NCBI GenBank assembly: GCA_029266945.1
Contig: JARIED010000007.1
Location: forward strand, 1 to 64,000
Length of the DNA: 64,000 bases
Direction of reading: 5' to 3'
DNA from: Slackia sp.
GTDB lineage: Bacteria; Actinomycetota; Coriobacteriia; Coriobacteriales; Eggerthellaceae
Part shown: positions 20,302-29,741 of the stretch, one piece after another
Numbering within the stretch: position 1 is the stretch's first letter
Layout: the number at the start of each line of letters is the position of its first letter
The notes under the pieces: model-generated
Seen by the model: only the letters and a program-made list of their open reading frames with translations
The model's database searches: none
What the model was told of the DNA's origin: nothing
Made by a program: the position numbers and the translations under genes

Positions 20302-20726
20302 ATGTCGGCGATTTCTTCCGCCGAATAGCCTTCGACGTAGCGCAGATGCAGTGCCGATCGCGTGCTCGGCGGCAGAACGACGAGCGCCTTCCAGACCGAG
20401 CTCGCACGCGAGAGGATTCCTTCGTCGGCCGCGGGGGCCGTGCGCGTATCCGGAACCTTTTCCGTCGGAGCGGTTCTGCGTCGCTCCGCGGTGCGTTGTA
20501 CCTCGCGGCATCGGTTGAGCGTCACGGATACGAGCCACGCCTTGAGGTGGTTTTCGTCTTCGAAAACCGTCGTGCTTTTCAGAAGCTTCACGAAGACGTC
20601 CTGCGTGATGTCTTCGGCGTCGGGCACCGAGCACATATGAGAAAGGGCGATGCGGTATACGGTGTTGGCCCAGGCATCCATCGCTCGCGCCATGAAGGCC
20701 TGGCTGCGCAAGCGATGCGGTTTCAT
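20298..20726 (-). pseudogene. truncated ECF-type RNA polymerase sigma factor
   Basis: 142 residues with an intact start (AGGAGGGCC before ATG 20726). Sigma region 2 is readable as DAEDITQDVFVKLL and LKAWLVSVTLNRCRE. Region 4 begins normally (LPPSTRSALHLRYVEGYSAEEIADM) and then stops at a TGA, exactly where the second helix of the helix-turn-helix, which reads the -35 element, should follow. None of the other frames downstream encodes the missing helix. This therefore looks like a deletion rather than a simple frameshift, and the product should not recognise a promoter normally. Confidence 0.75.
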
Positions 20727-20838
20727 GGCCCTCCTTTCTTTCGTCCTTCTCCCCTAACATGTGCGAGGCGCGCGAAGCGTTGCGCGCGCCGATGTTTTTC
20801 GAAACTTCCTGGCCGGCTGCTTTCGCCCTGAAGAAAAA

Positions 20839-20862
20839 AAGCCCGCCGAAAACGGCGGGCTT
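20839..20862 (-). terminator. terminator of the acidic-protein gene
   Basis: AAGCCCGCCG (20839-20848) / CGGCGGGCTT (20853-20862), loop AAAA. The minus strand continues into a T run (complement of 20833-20840). Confidence 0.85.
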
Positions 20863-20881
20863 GGCGAAGACGGGCGCGAAA

Positions 20882-21355
20882 TTATTCCTCGTCGTCTTCG
20901 ATGATGTCGGAGACGGGCTCCTTGCTGGCGAGAAAGTTTGGGGCCTCGGCGATGTAGCAGACCTCTTCTTCGAATTCGATGCCGTTCTCGCCCTCGGTGT
21001 AGAGCAGGCCCACAGCGACGCCTGCGGCGTCTCCCGCCATGCCGCCCTCGGCGATGATGGCGTCCTTGTCGCCGTCATCGGTCTCGACGTAGCCGTCGTA
21101 GCAGAACGCGTATGCGCGCGCACCCTCGGCGCCTTCGATGGTGCTTTGAGCCGACTCGAAGCATTCGTCGGTCGTGCCGGTGTGGGTTTCCTCGAAGACC
21201 GACTCGCCCACGAGCAGAGCGGTGAAGGGAACGACGTCCTCGCCGTCGTCCATGCGCTGCTGGGCCTCTTCGATCGTCTGCAGCAGCAGGACTTCGAGGG
21301 TCTCGTCGAGCTGGGGAACTCCGATAGCGTCGCTTTCGACATTCCTATCCGCCAT
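20882..21355 (-). CDS. acidic conserved hypothetical protein
   Basis: 157 residues from ATG 21355, chosen for the AAAAGGAG upstream; the frame is open further but without a site. It is soluble, very acidic (ending IIEDDEE), with no signal peptide or membrane segment. Readable blocks are DETLEVLLLQTIEEAQQRMD, VVPFTALLVGESVFEE and RAYAFCYDGYVETDDGDKDA, an alternating beta/alpha pattern. I do not recognise the family. It stands alone between the sigma remnant and rpsF, which is divergent, and has its own terminator. Confidence 0.75.
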   Translation of the reverse strand: MADRNVESDAIGVPQLDETLEVLLLQTIEEAQQRMDDGEDVVPFTALLVGESVFEETHTGTTDECFESAQSTIEGAEGARAYAFCYDGYVETDDGDKDAIIAEGGMAGDAAGVAVGLLYTEGENGIEFEEEVCYIAEAPNFLASKEPVSDIIEDDEE

Positions 21356-21692
21356 GGCATCTCCTTTTTCCATGCGACGCCTGTGCGTCGCGACTTTCGT
21401 TCGTTTCGCAGTATAAGAGACGTCCGATGTGTTTTCCCTTCGCGCGCGCTCGTGCATAGGGAAACCCGAAATCGGCCGTGTGCCGGACGTTTTGCCGTCA
21501 GGTCTCGGGCAAGAATCCGCGAAATGCGCGCCGGCTTGCAGGGTTATGCTCATGGACAAGTTGTGATGCGCGTGCCGACGTGGGATTTTGTATTTGCATC
21601 GGGCTCGTCTTGCTGGTACTATAGCCAGGTTTCCTGTCCCGGGCAGATGCCTTCATGCGTCCCGGGGCCGTAAGTCCAGAGGAGGTGACATA

Positions 21693-21986
21693 ATGAAGGC
21701 TTATGAATTGTTGTTCTTTGTCGCGCCTACGATCGACGACGAAACCCGTTTGGCAGTCATGAAGCGTATCGAGACCACCATCGCCGAGGGCGAGGGTAAG
21801 GTCGACAACGTCGAGGACTGGGGCAAGCGCAAGCTTGCTTTCGAGGTCGAGGGCCTGACCGAGGGTGAGTACACCCTGATCGATTTCCACGCAAATCCCG
21901 CTAACATCGCGGAGCTGGATCGAGTGCTGCGCATCACCGACGCGGTGGTCCGCCACAAGATCGTCCATCGCGAGGATCGCGACTAA
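21693..21986 (+). CDS. rpsF: 30S ribosomal protein S6
   Basis: 97 residues starting MKAYELLFFVAPTIDDETR at ATG 21693, preceded by AGAGGAGGTGAC. It is the S6 family length and fold, with KVDNVEDWGKRKLAFEVEG. It forms the platform of the small subunit with S18. It is first in rpsF-ssb-rpsR-rplI, the conserved bacterial order. Confidence 0.97.
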   Translation: MKAYELLFFVAPTIDDETRLAVMKRIETTIAEGEGKVDNVEDWGKRKLAFEVEGLTEGEYTLIDFHANPANIAELDRVLRITDAVVRHKIVHREDRD

Positions 21987-22049
21987 TTGCGATCGAGCTA
22001 TCGGATTGAGGGCGAACGCTCTCGTTGCTGTAAGGAATGAGGAAGAGCA

Positions 22050-22493
22050 ATGAGCATCAACAAAGTGGTCATATCGGGCAACCTCACGCGCGACCCCGAG
22101 CTGCGTCAGACCGCGAACGGTTTTCCGGTTCTCGGCTTCGGCGTGGCGGTCAACGACCGTCGCAAGAACCAGCAGACGGGCGAATGGGAGGATTACCCGA
22201 ACTTCATCGACTGCACGATGTTCGGAGCTCGCGCCGAAAGCGTCTCTCGTTTCCTGAGCAAGGGTTCGAAGGTTGCCATCGAAGGAAAGCTTCGCTGGTC
22301 CCAGTGGGAGCGCGACGGACAGAAGCGTAGCAAGATCGAAGTCATCGTCGACGAGATCGAGCTTATGACTTCGCGTGACAACGGCGGCAACGCCGGCATG
22401 CCGCGCATGTCCGCCCCGGCATATGCCCCCGCGGCGATGCCTGCAGCTCCTGTGGTGGATACCTCCGTCTACGACGAGGACATCCCCTTCTAA
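22050..22493 (+). CDS. ssb: single-stranded DNA-binding protein
   Basis: 147 residues. An N-terminal OB fold (INKVVISGNLTRDPELR, then FPVLGFGVAVNDRR) is followed by an Ala/Pro-rich linker. The acidic tip DEDIPF docks replication and repair partners. It lies between rpsF and rpsR, as is usual. Confidence 0.97.
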   Translation: MSINKVVISGNLTRDPELRQTANGFPVLGFGVAVNDRRKNQQTGEWEDYPNFIDCTMFGARAESVSRFLSKGSKVAIEGKLRWSQWERDGQKRSKIEVIVDEIELMTSRDNGGNAGMPRMSAPAYAPAAMPAAPVVDTSVYDEDIPF

Positions 22494-22544
22494 ACCTGCG
22501 AGCCACCGACACCAGTATCTTAAAAGGATTTGAAAGAGGAAATC

Positions 22545-22805
22545 ATGGCTGAATACACCAAGCAGCCGCGCCGCAAGTACTGCCAGTTCTGCAAAGAGGA
22601 CACGCAGTACGTCGATTACAAAGACACGGCTATGCTGCGCAAATACATGACCGATCGTGGCAAGATCAAGCCCCGTCGCGTGACGGGCGCTTGCGTCCAG
22701 CACCAGCGCGATATCGCCACCGCTATCAAGAATGCTCGTGAAATGGCTCTCATGCCCTACACGGTGCCTGCTGTCAGCGGCCGCGGCGATCGTCGCAACC
22801 GCTAG
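22545..22805 (+). CDS. rpsR: 30S ribosomal protein S18
   Basis: 86 residues from ATG 22545 (AAAGAGGAAATC upstream). [19 protein letters not shown] shows the CxxC of the zinc-binding (C+) form of S18, and [12 protein letters not shown] is family typical. It lies 51 bp after ssb and 9 bp before rplI. Confidence 0.96.
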   Translation: MAEYTKQPRRKYCQFCKEDTQYVDYKDTAMLRKYMTDRGKIKPRRVTGACVQHQRDIATAIKNAREMALMPYTVPAVSGRGDRRNR

Positions 22806-22814
22806 GAGGTTTCC

Positions 22815-23336
22815 ATGAAGGTTATCCTGCTTACCGAGTTGAAGGGCAAGGGTGGCGAAGGCGATGTCGTCGAGGTCGCCCGCGGCTTCTTCAACAACTA
22901 CCTGGGCCCCCAGAAGATGGCTGTCCTTGCTACCAAGGGCAACCTGAAGCAGCTGGAGCAGCGCAAGGACAACATCGCCAAGCGCGAAGAGCAGCGCATC
23001 GCCGATGCCAACGCTCTCAAGGCTGCTCTCGAGGGCAAGAAGGTCCTGGTTGAGGTCAAGGTCGGCGAAGAGGGCGTTCTCTTCGGCTCCGTGACCGCTG
23101 CCATGATCGCCGATGCGGTCAAGGCTGAGCTGGGCATCGACATCGACCGCAAGCGTCTTGAGGTCAAGAAAGCCATCAAGACCGCTGGCGAGCATGTCGT
23201 GGCTCTGTCCATCTACCGCGACATCAAGGTCGACCTCAACCTCGTCGTTGGCGAGGCCATGGCCGAAGAGGCCGCTGAGGAGGTCGTCGAGGAAGTCGAG
23301 ACCGCCGAAGAGGCTGCCGAGGAAGCTGCCGAGTAG
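22815..23336 (+). CDS. rplI: 50S ribosomal protein L9
   Basis: 173 residues. The N-terminal signature is MKVILLTELKGKGGEGDVVEV and ARGFFNNYLGPQKMA, followed by the long connecting helix. The C-terminus is extended by about 25 mostly Glu/Ala residues (EEAAEEVVEEVETAEEAAEE) compared with the usual 148-150 residue protein. A strong terminator follows. Confidence 0.96.
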   Translation: MKVILLTELKGKGGEGDVVEVARGFFNNYLGPQKMAVLATKGNLKQLEQRKDNIAKREEQRIADANALKAALEGKKVLVEVKVGEEGVLFGSVTAAMIADAVKAELGIDIDRKRLEVKKAIKTAGEHVVALSIYRDIKVDLNLVVGEAMAEEAAEEVVEEVETAEEAAEEAAE

Positions 23337-23354
23337 CACTTCTCATGCTTACGA

Positions 23355-23384
23355 AACGCCCCGCATCCGCGGGGCGTTTTTTCG
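23355..23384 (+). terminator. terminator of the rpsF-rplI operon
   Basis: AACGCCCCGC (23355-23364) / GCGGGGCGTT (23369-23378), loop ATCC, followed by TTTTTT. Confidence 0.9.
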
Positions 23385-23494
23385 TTTCAACGCTCCTTTT
23401 TTTGTCCGATTTGCGCAACGACGCCGAACGTCGGATCTATGGATTAAGATGGGTGTCCGAACCATTTCTGACGAGTACGACGGAGCATGTGACT

Positions 23495-24880
23495 ATGGTC
23501 GACACCACCAGCGCTAATCCCCCGGTCCTTCAGTCCACCACGGGGCGAACCCTTCCCCATAACATCGAGGCCGAAAAATCGGTGCTTGCAGCTTGCATGC
23601 TCAACCCCGAGGCCGTCGACGACATCGCTACCAAGCTCAGGCCGGAAAACTTTTTCCGCCCTGCCCATCAGCGCATCTTCGAGGGCATGCTCGAGCTGAA
23701 CACGAGGCATATTCCCATCGATCAGATCTCTCTGGCTGAGCGCCTGGCCGCCGAAGGCCAGCTCGAAGCGGTGGGCGGAAAACCCTACCTGGTCGAGCTT
23801 GCGAACAACACGTTGTCCTTGACGAACTGGAAGAGCCATACGGAAATCGTCAAGCGCACGAGCGTCCTGCGCGATCTGGTGTACGCCTCCACGAACATCA
23901 ACGCCCTCGCCTACGACGCCCCCGACGATACGAACGAGGTTATCGAAGAGGCCGAGAAGATGCTTTTCAACGTCACGCAGAAGCGCGTGTCGTCTTCGTT
24001 CCAGAACATCACCGACCTTCTGACGCAGGCTTTCGACGAAATCGATGACCTGGTGAACAATCAGAACCATATGGCGGGCGTGCCGACCGGCTTCACCGAC
24101 GTGGATAAGCTGTTCTGGGGCCTGCGCGGCGGCGACCTGCTTATTCTTGCCGCCCGCCCCGGCGTCGGCAAGACGTCGTTCGCGCTGAACCTGGCAACCA
24201 ACGCGGCCAAGGCAGGAGCCGCCGTGGCCCTGTTCAGCCTCGAGATGGGCGCCAATCAGCTCGTTCAGCGTATCCTGTGCGCCGAAGCCCGCGTGAATCT
24301 GGGCCAGCTGCGCCAGGGCAAGCTGAGCGAAGGAGACTGGAACGCCATCATGAACGCCGCGGCCACGCTTTCGGGCCTCGAGCTGTACATCGACGACACT
24401 CCGGGCTTGTCGCTGCTCGAGATGCGCGCCAAGGCCCGTCGCCAGCTGCGCGATAAGGAAAAGGGACTGATCATCGTCGACTACCTGCAGTTGATGCAGC
24501 CGCCTTCGAACCGTCGCGACGGCAACCGCGCCGTCGAGGTCGCCGAGATTTCGCGAGGCCTGAAGGTGCTTGCGAAAGAGCTCAACATGCCCCTGCTGGC
24601 GCTCTCTCAGCTTTCCCGAGCCGTCGAGATGCGCGGCACGAAGCGCCCGATGCTGTCCGACCTGCGCGAATCGGGCTCGATCGAGCAGGATGCCGACATC
24701 GTTATGTTCATCGACCGAAGCATGGACGAAATGGAAGGCGAGCAGGAGGGCCGTCCTGAGTGGGGCACGGCCGAACTGATCGTGGCGAAGCATCGTAACG
24801 GCGCCACGAGAGACATCACGCTCTCGTTCAATCCCGAATACACCAAGTTCGGCAATTACATCGACGCGTCCCAGATTTAA
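23495..24880 (+). CDS. dnaB: replicative DNA helicase DnaB
   Basis: 461 residues from ATG 23495. The N-terminal DnaB domain starts TLPHNIEAEKSVLAACML. The RecA-like C-terminal domain has Walker A AARPGVGKTSFALN, Walker B LIIVDYLQLM and the hexamer motif LSQLSRAVEMR. It is full length with no intein. The Shine-Dalgarno is distant (ACGGAG, about 10 nt); a GTG two codons earlier is the alternative. Confidence 0.97.
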   Translation: MVDTTSANPPVLQSTTGRTLPHNIEAEKSVLAACMLNPEAVDDIATKLRPENFFRPAHQRIFEGMLELNTRHIPIDQISLAERLAAEGQLEAVGGKPYLVELANNTLSLTNWKSHTEIVKRTSVLRDLVYASTNINALAYDAPDDTNEVIEEAEKMLFNVTQKRVSSSFQNITDLLTQAFDEIDDLVNNQNHMAGVPTGFTDVDKLFWGLRGGDLLILAARPGVGKTSFALNLATNAAKAGAAVALFSLEMGANQLVQRILCAEARVNLGQLRQGKLSEGDWNAIMNAAATLSGLELYIDDTPGLSLLEMRAKARRQLRDKEKGLIIVDYLQLMQPPSNRRDGNRAVEVAEISRGLKVLAKELNMPLLALSQLSRAVEMRGTKRPMLSDLRESGSIEQDADIVMFIDRSMDEMEGEQEGRPEWGTAELIVAKHRNGATRDITLSFNPEYTKFGNYIDASQI

Positions 24881-24981
24881 GCGCTTTCGCATCGGGTAAA
24901 GAGCCCGCGCCCGATTCGGGGGTTTTCGCCATCAATCGACGCGCACGGCCCCACGCGGGCTCTATGCGTTAGACTCGAAGC

Positions 24982-26238
24982 ATGCAAGAGCGTGTGACAT
25001 TCATCCATTCGGGCGATATCCATCTTGGTGCGCCCTTCAGGGGCCTGCGGGCCCTTTCCTCCGCTTGGGCCGACCGCCTCGCCACGGCGATTCCCGATGC
25101 CTATGACGAAGTGATTCAGGCGTGTATCGACGAGCAGGTCGATTTTCTGCTGCTGGCAGGCGACGTGTTCGACACCGACAAGCCGAGCTACGCGCATTAC
25201 CGCCGCTTCCTCGCGGGGCTTAAACGCCTCGAGTCGAGGGGCGTCCCCGTCTATATCATTGCGGGTAATCACGACCCGTTCGCGACCTGGCACGATATCG
25301 TGGACGACCTCCCTTCCAACGCCCGTCTGCTTCCTTCCGACGCTCCGTCGTTTTCGGTGTTCGAAAAAGACGGGCGTCCCTGCGCGCTCATCGCCGCGCG
25401 CGGGTTCTCGAACATGGAGAAGGGAACCGACATCGCCGAGGGCATGACGCGCGCGGCTGCCGAGCGCGTCTGCGGCGTCGAAGCGCCGTTTTGCATCGGC
25501 ATGCTGCATTCGGGTCTATGGATGGATCCCTATAAGGCCCCGACCTCTGAAAAGGAGCTGCTCGCGGCCGATATGGATTATTGGGCCCTTGGCCATATCC
25601 ACAAGAGCTATCTGACGCCTTCCCATGACCCTCGCATCGCGTTTTGCGGCTGTGTCCAGGGGCGTGACATCAAAGAGACCGGCCCGCGCGGCTGCCTGAA
25701 GGTGATGCTTGCTAAGGGCGAGCCGAACAAAGTCGAATTCATCGCGACATCTCAGGTGGAATGGGGCCGCGTGCGCGTCGACGTGTCGGAATGCGCCGGA
25801 TCGGACGCGATTATCGCAGCCTGCGTACGCGCGGCATTCGCCGAAAACGCTGGTGGATCGTGCGAGGAAATGGTCGTGCGTATCGTGCTGGAGGGCGCCA
25901 CGCCCCTGCATAAGATGCTTTCCAACTCCGCAGCGCTCGAGGCGCTGCGCGCGGAGCTCAACGAGAGCTACCCGTCGTTTTACTGCGATGCGCTGGTCTG
26001 CGAGACCACGCCGCTGCGCGACAAGGAGAAGATCGCCGCATCGAATACCTTCGAAGGAACGTTGTTGCGCTGTTTCGCTGCCGACGATGACGCCGCCGCC
26101 CTTCTCGCCTATCTGCAGGACGAATTCGCCGTCCGCGGCCTGACGGTGCCGCGCTGCGTGGCCTCTCATCTTGATTCGATCGTCGGTCGCGCCGAGGACA
26201 CGGCGCTTTCGCTGCTTGAGGAAGGACGTTCGCGATGA
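24982..26238 (+). CDS. DNA repair exonuclease, YhaO/SbcD-like metallophosphoesterase
   Basis: 418 residues. Calcineurin-like motifs are in order: GDIHLGAP (D and H ligands), AGDVFD, AGNHDP, GMLHSG and LGHIHKS. This is the Mre11/SbcD catalytic set, with the YhaO-type start. The C-terminal third is variable. The stop overlaps the start of the next gene (ATGA), so the two are translationally coupled, as with SbcD/SbcC or YhaO/YhaN. It probably cuts DNA ends with its ATPase partner. Confidence 0.88.
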   Translation: MQERVTFIHSGDIHLGAPFRGLRALSSAWADRLATAIPDAYDEVIQACIDEQVDFLLLAGDVFDTDKPSYAHYRRFLAGLKRLESRGVPVYIIAGNHDPFATWHDIVDDLPSNARLLPSDAPSFSVFEKDGRPCALIAARGFSNMEKGTDIAEGMTRAAAERVCGVEAPFCIGMLHSGLWMDPYKAPTSEKELLAADMDYWALGHIHKSYLTPSHDPRIAFCGCVQGRDIKETGPRGCLKVMLAKGEPNKVEFIATSQVEWGRVRVDVSECAGSDAIIAACVRAAFAENAGGSCEEMVVRIVLEGATPLHKMLSNSAALEALRAELNESYPSFYCDALVCETTPLRDKEKIAASNTFEGTLLRCFAADDDAAALLAYLQDEFAVRGLTVPRCVASHLDSIVGRAEDTALSLLEEGRSR

Positions 26239-28355
26239 ATGCGCCGAAGACGTATCTCCAGCGCCTGCACATTGCGGCGTTCGGGCGATTTTTCGACACG
26301 ACGGTCGGACCGTTTTCGCCGGGTCTCAACGTGGTGTACGGACCGAATGAGGCCGGCAAGACCACGCTGAATGCGTTCATCGGCGGCGTGCTGTTCGGCT
26401 GGGACGAAGCCCGCGGGCGCAAAAATGTCTACAAACCCAGCATCGCCCGCCGTTCGGGAACCTTGTTTTTCGCCGACGCCGAAGACGGCTCCGTCTATGA
26501 GATGTCGCGCGTGAGAAACGTCGACGGTCTGGCGTTCGAGCCCGCCGAGGCGGCCGAGCTGCTGGCGACGGTCGACAAGGACACCTTCGGCACGATGTTC
26601 GCGCTGACCAGCGATGAATTGCTCAGCTTGGAAGGCGCTACCGATATGGCGGCGAAGCTTCTGACCGCAGGGTCGGGAACGGCCGTCTCGCCTGCGACGG
26701 CGTTGGTCGACGTGGAGAAAAGGATCGCGGCATATACGAGCCGTGCCGCTTCGGCGACCGAGTCTTTCGTGCATCTGGGCGCCGAGGAGGACGAATGCAA
26801 GCGGGGCCTTGCGGCGGCGCGCGAACGCTCCGACGCCCTGAAGGCCGAATACCGCGAATACACGGCTCTTATGGCCGATAAAGAGCGCCGTGCCGATGAG
26901 GTGACGGCCCTCAATGAATCGATCGAAAGCGTCGCGTCTTCGAGGGCCGAAGCGGTCCGTCTCGAGCGCGCAGCCGACCAAGAACGCCTTCGTGTGCGGG
27001 AATGCGACGACAGGCTCGCGTCGCTCGAAGGGGGCGACGAGGCGGCGCTGTTCGCCGACGAACAGGCAGAGGCTGCCGCAGCGGCGACGGTGGAGCGTCT
27101 GGCCGACGAGTCGGCCCGTTTGGCGCGCCGTATCGATGCCGCCCGCGACGCCTTCGCCGTCACGCGCGCCGAAGCGCAGGAGGCGTCGGAAGGCGCGGCG
27201 GCTCCCGCATCGCGGGCCGTGCCGACGATATTCGGGGGATTGGCCGTTGCGGCAGCGGCGGCACTGTTCTATTTCGCCTGGTCGGGCGGCATGGCGGGGG
27301 TGATCGCCTCGGCCGCCGTCGCTGCGATGGCGGCCGTTTGCGCGGCCTGGACGCTTCGCCTGTCGCGCAGGGCGGCCGCCCCGGCCCGCGGCGACGCCGC
27401 GCATCAGGCTATGAATCGGGCCCGAGCGGTCCTCGAGGCGTGCGAAGAGGAGGAGCTCATGCTGCGCCTTCGCATAGAGGAGGATCTGGCATCGGCGGGG
27501 CTTCGGGCGGCGCAAGGGTCGCTTTCCCAGGCACAGAAGATGGTCGCGGCGTCGTGCGAATGCCGTCGCCGTTCGCAGGCCCGCCGTTCTGCGCGCGACG
27601 AGGTGGTGCGCATCCGCGCCCATTCTCTCGAATCGCTGCGCTGCGCGCTCGACTCGAGAGACGAGCTGTTCGCGCGATGCGGCCTCGAAGCCTCTCAGGG
27701 CGCGGACGCCTTCGACCAGAAGGAGGCGTTGCTGAAGGAGCGCCGCCGCGAGGCCGTCGAAGAGATGCGCCGATCGGACGCCCGTCTCGGCGAGCTCAAG
27801 AACATGCTGCGCGAAGGGTCGCTTTCCAATGAGTTCGACGTCTTGAAAACCCGTCAGGCGCAGATCGTGACGCGCAAAGGTGAATCGGCCGAGGCCTTGG
27901 CCGAGCTTCTGCTGGCCCGCCGCGCGCTGCAGAAGGCGTTGGATGCGTGGAAAAGCGAAAGCGTTCCCGAGGTGTATCGCCGTGCGTCCGAGCTGTTGTC
28001 GCTGATGACGAACGGCGCCTGGACGCAGGTCCGAACGGATGAAAACGGCGCGATCGTCGCGGTCGACGCCGTGCATAAGCGCTTCGAGCCGCGGTTTCTG
28101 TCGACCGGCACCTGCCAGCAGCTCTACCTTGCGCTGCGTATCGCCTTGCTCGAGCGCGCGGGCGACGTGGGCGCGGGGCTGCCGGTGCTTGCCGACGACA
28201 TCCTGGTCAATTTCGACGACGAACGCCGCGTCGGCGCCGTGAAGGCCCTCGCCCAGCTCGCGAAGACGCGACAGGTGGTGTTTTTTACCTGTCATAAGGA
28301 GATTCTCGAGACCGTCAGGCGATACGCCGGCGAGTGCACGACGGTAGCGCTATAA
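26235..28355 (+). CDS. YhaN/SbcC-like AAA ATPase with internal membrane segments
   Basis: 706 residues. The N-terminal ATPase half has Walker A VYGPNEAGKTTLNAFIGG (about 36-53). Long Glu/Ala/Arg-rich coiled coils are interrupted near residues 332-378 by two hydrophobic stretches (IFGGLAVAAAAALFYFAW; VIASAAVAAMAAVCAAWTL). The C-terminal half has the signature FLSTGTCQQLYLALRIALLE and Walker B LPVLADDILVNFDD. Membrane segments in the coiled coil recall Bacillus YhaN, but the protein is shorter (YhaN is about 960). No zinc-hook CxxC is visible. It pairs with the upstream nuclease. Confidence 0.85.
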   Translation: MNAPKTYLQRLHIAAFGRFFDTTVGPFSPGLNVVYGPNEAGKTTLNAFIGGVLFGWDEARGRKNVYKPSIARRSGTLFFADAEDGSVYEMSRVRNVDGLAFEPAEAAELLATVDKDTFGTMFALTSDELLSLEGATDMAAKLLTAGSGTAVSPATALVDVEKRIAAYTSRAASATESFVHLGAEEDECKRGLAAARERSDALKAEYREYTALMADKERRADEVTALNESIESVASSRAEAVRLERAADQERLRVRECDDRLASLEGGDEAALFADEQAEAAAAATVERLADESARLARRIDAARDAFAVTRAEAQEASEGAAAPASRAVPTIFGGLAVAAAAALFYFAWSGGMAGVIASAAVAAMAAVCAAWTLRLSRRAAAPARGDAAHQAMNRARAVLEACEEEELMLRLRIEEDLASAGLRAAQGSLSQAQKMVAASCECRRRSQARRSARDEVVRIRAHSLESLRCALDSRDELFARCGLEASQGADAFDQKEALLKERRREAVEEMRRSDARLGELKNMLREGSLSNEFDVLKTRQAQIVTRKGESAEALAELLLARRALQKALDAWKSESVPEVYRRASELLSLMTNGAWTQVRTDENGAIVAVDAVHKRFEPRFLSTGTCQQLYLALRIALLERAGDVGAGLPVLADDILVNFDDERRVGAVKALAQLAKTRQVVFFTCHKEILETVRRYAGECTTVAL

Positions 28356-28395
28356 TCTAAAGGTTGTCTAATGTATTAAGGCTGTCTAACGCATT
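28351..28395 (+). promoter_or_regulatory. purA promoter and tandem 18-bp repeat
   Basis: TATAAT (28351-28356) overlaps the stop of the upstream ATPase gene and is a candidate -10. It is followed by two adjacent 18-bp copies, AAGGTTGTCTAATGTATT (28360-28377) and AAGGCTGTCTAACGCATT (28378-28395), which differ by three C/T changes. Such a repeat in a leader suggests a protein-binding site. Confidence 0.5.
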
Positions 28396-28430
28396 TTTCC
28401 TATTCAGGGATGTCAATCGAAAGGACGAAC

Positions 28431-29741
28431 ATGCCGAACGTGGTTTTGGTCGGCGCCCAGTGGGGCGACGAAGGCAAGGGCAAGGTAACCGACCTCATTG
28501 CCCGTGATTTCGACTACGTGGTGCGCTATCAGGGCGGCAACAATGCCGGCCATACCGTTATCCACGGCGACAAGAAGCTCGCCCTTCACCTGATTCCCTC
28601 GGGCATCATGTATGAAGACGCGGTGCCTGTGATCGGCAACGGCGTCGTGGTGAATCCTCAGGTGCTTGTCGAGGAAATGAGGATGCTCGAAGGCGAGGGT
28701 CTGAGCTGCGAGCGCTTGAAGATTTCTTGCGATGCCCATGTCATCATGCCGTATCACATCGAACTGGACAAAGCATCCGAGTTCCGTTTGGGCAAAAACG
28801 AAATCGGCACCACGAACCGAGGAATCGGTCCGTGCTACCAGGACAAGGCCGCCCGTAGCGGCATCCGCATCCAGGACCTGCTCGACGAGCACGTGTTCCG
28901 CATGAAGGTCGAGGCCGCCCTCGAGGTCAAAAACGCCATCCTCGAGAAGGTCTACGGCAAGCGCACGTTCACGGTCGACGAGATCTGCGACGCGTACCTG
29001 CCGTACGCCGAGGTCATCCGTCCTCATATGGCCGAAACCGCCCAGCTGCTCAACGACGCGCTGCGCGACGGCAAGCAGATTCTTTTCGAGGGCGCGCAGG
29101 GCACCCTGCTTGATATCGACCACGGCACCTATCCGTTCGTGACCAGCTCTTCGTGCTGCGCCGGCGGCGCAGCTACCGGTTCGGGCGTCGGCCCTACGGC
29201 CATCGACCGCGTGCTCGGCATTCAGAAGGCTTATGTCACGCGCGTCGGCGCCGGTCCCTTCCCCACCGAGCTGCTGTACCCCGAAAACGGCGGCGAGGGC
29301 CAGGATGCCATCGACGGCGACATTCTGTGCGCCGAGGGCCACGAATACGGCGTGACCACCGGACGCAAGCGTCGCTGCGGCTGGTTCGACGCGGTGATCG
29401 CGCGCTATGCGGCCGAGGTCAACGGTCTCACCGACATCGCGCTGACCAAACTCGACGTGCTTTCCGCATTCGACGAGCTGAAGATCTGCGTCGCTTACGA
29501 GTGCGACGGAAAGCGCTACGACTACTTCCCCATGCAGCAGAGCGTTCTGTTCCATGCCAAGCCGGTCTATAAGACCATGCCCGGCTGGAAGGGTCAGGAC
29601 ATTACCAGCGCGAAGAGCTTCGACGAGCTTCCGCAGACCGCCAAGGATTACGTGGCGGAAATCGAGCGTCTGAGCGGCGTGAGGGCTTCGATCATTTCGG
29701 TCGGCCCCGATCGCAACCAGACCTTCATGCGCGGTTGGTAG
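28431..29741 (+). CDS. purA: adenylosuccinate synthetase
   Basis: 436 residues from ATG 28431 (GAAAGGAC upstream). N-terminal [19 protein letters not shown] is the GTP-binding start, [11 protein letters not shown] follows, and [21 protein letters not shown] appears here as [17 protein letters not shown]. It converts IMP, aspartate and GTP to adenylosuccinate. purD follows after a structured 178-bp gap, so a single purine transcript is possible but not certain. Confidence 0.97.
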   Translation: MPNVVLVGAQWGDEGKGKVTDLIARDFDYVVRYQGGNNAGHTVIHGDKKLALHLIPSGIMYEDAVPVIGNGVVVNPQVLVEEMRMLEGEGLSCERLKISCDAHVIMPYHIELDKASEFRLGKNEIGTTNRGIGPCYQDKAARSGIRIQDLLDEHVFRMKVEAALEVKNAILEKVYGKRTFTVDEICDAYLPYAEVIRPHMAETAQLLNDALRDGKQILFEGAQGTLLDIDHGTYPFVTSSSCCAGGAATGSGVGPTAIDRVLGIQKAYVTRVGAGPFPTELLYPENGGEGQDAIDGDILCAEGHEYGVTTGRKRRCGWFDAVIARYAAEVNGLTDIALTKLDVLSAFDELKICVAYECDGKRYDYFPMQQSVLFHAKPVYKTMPGWKGQDITSAKSFDELPQTAKDYVAEIERLSGVRASIISVGPDRNQTFMRGW

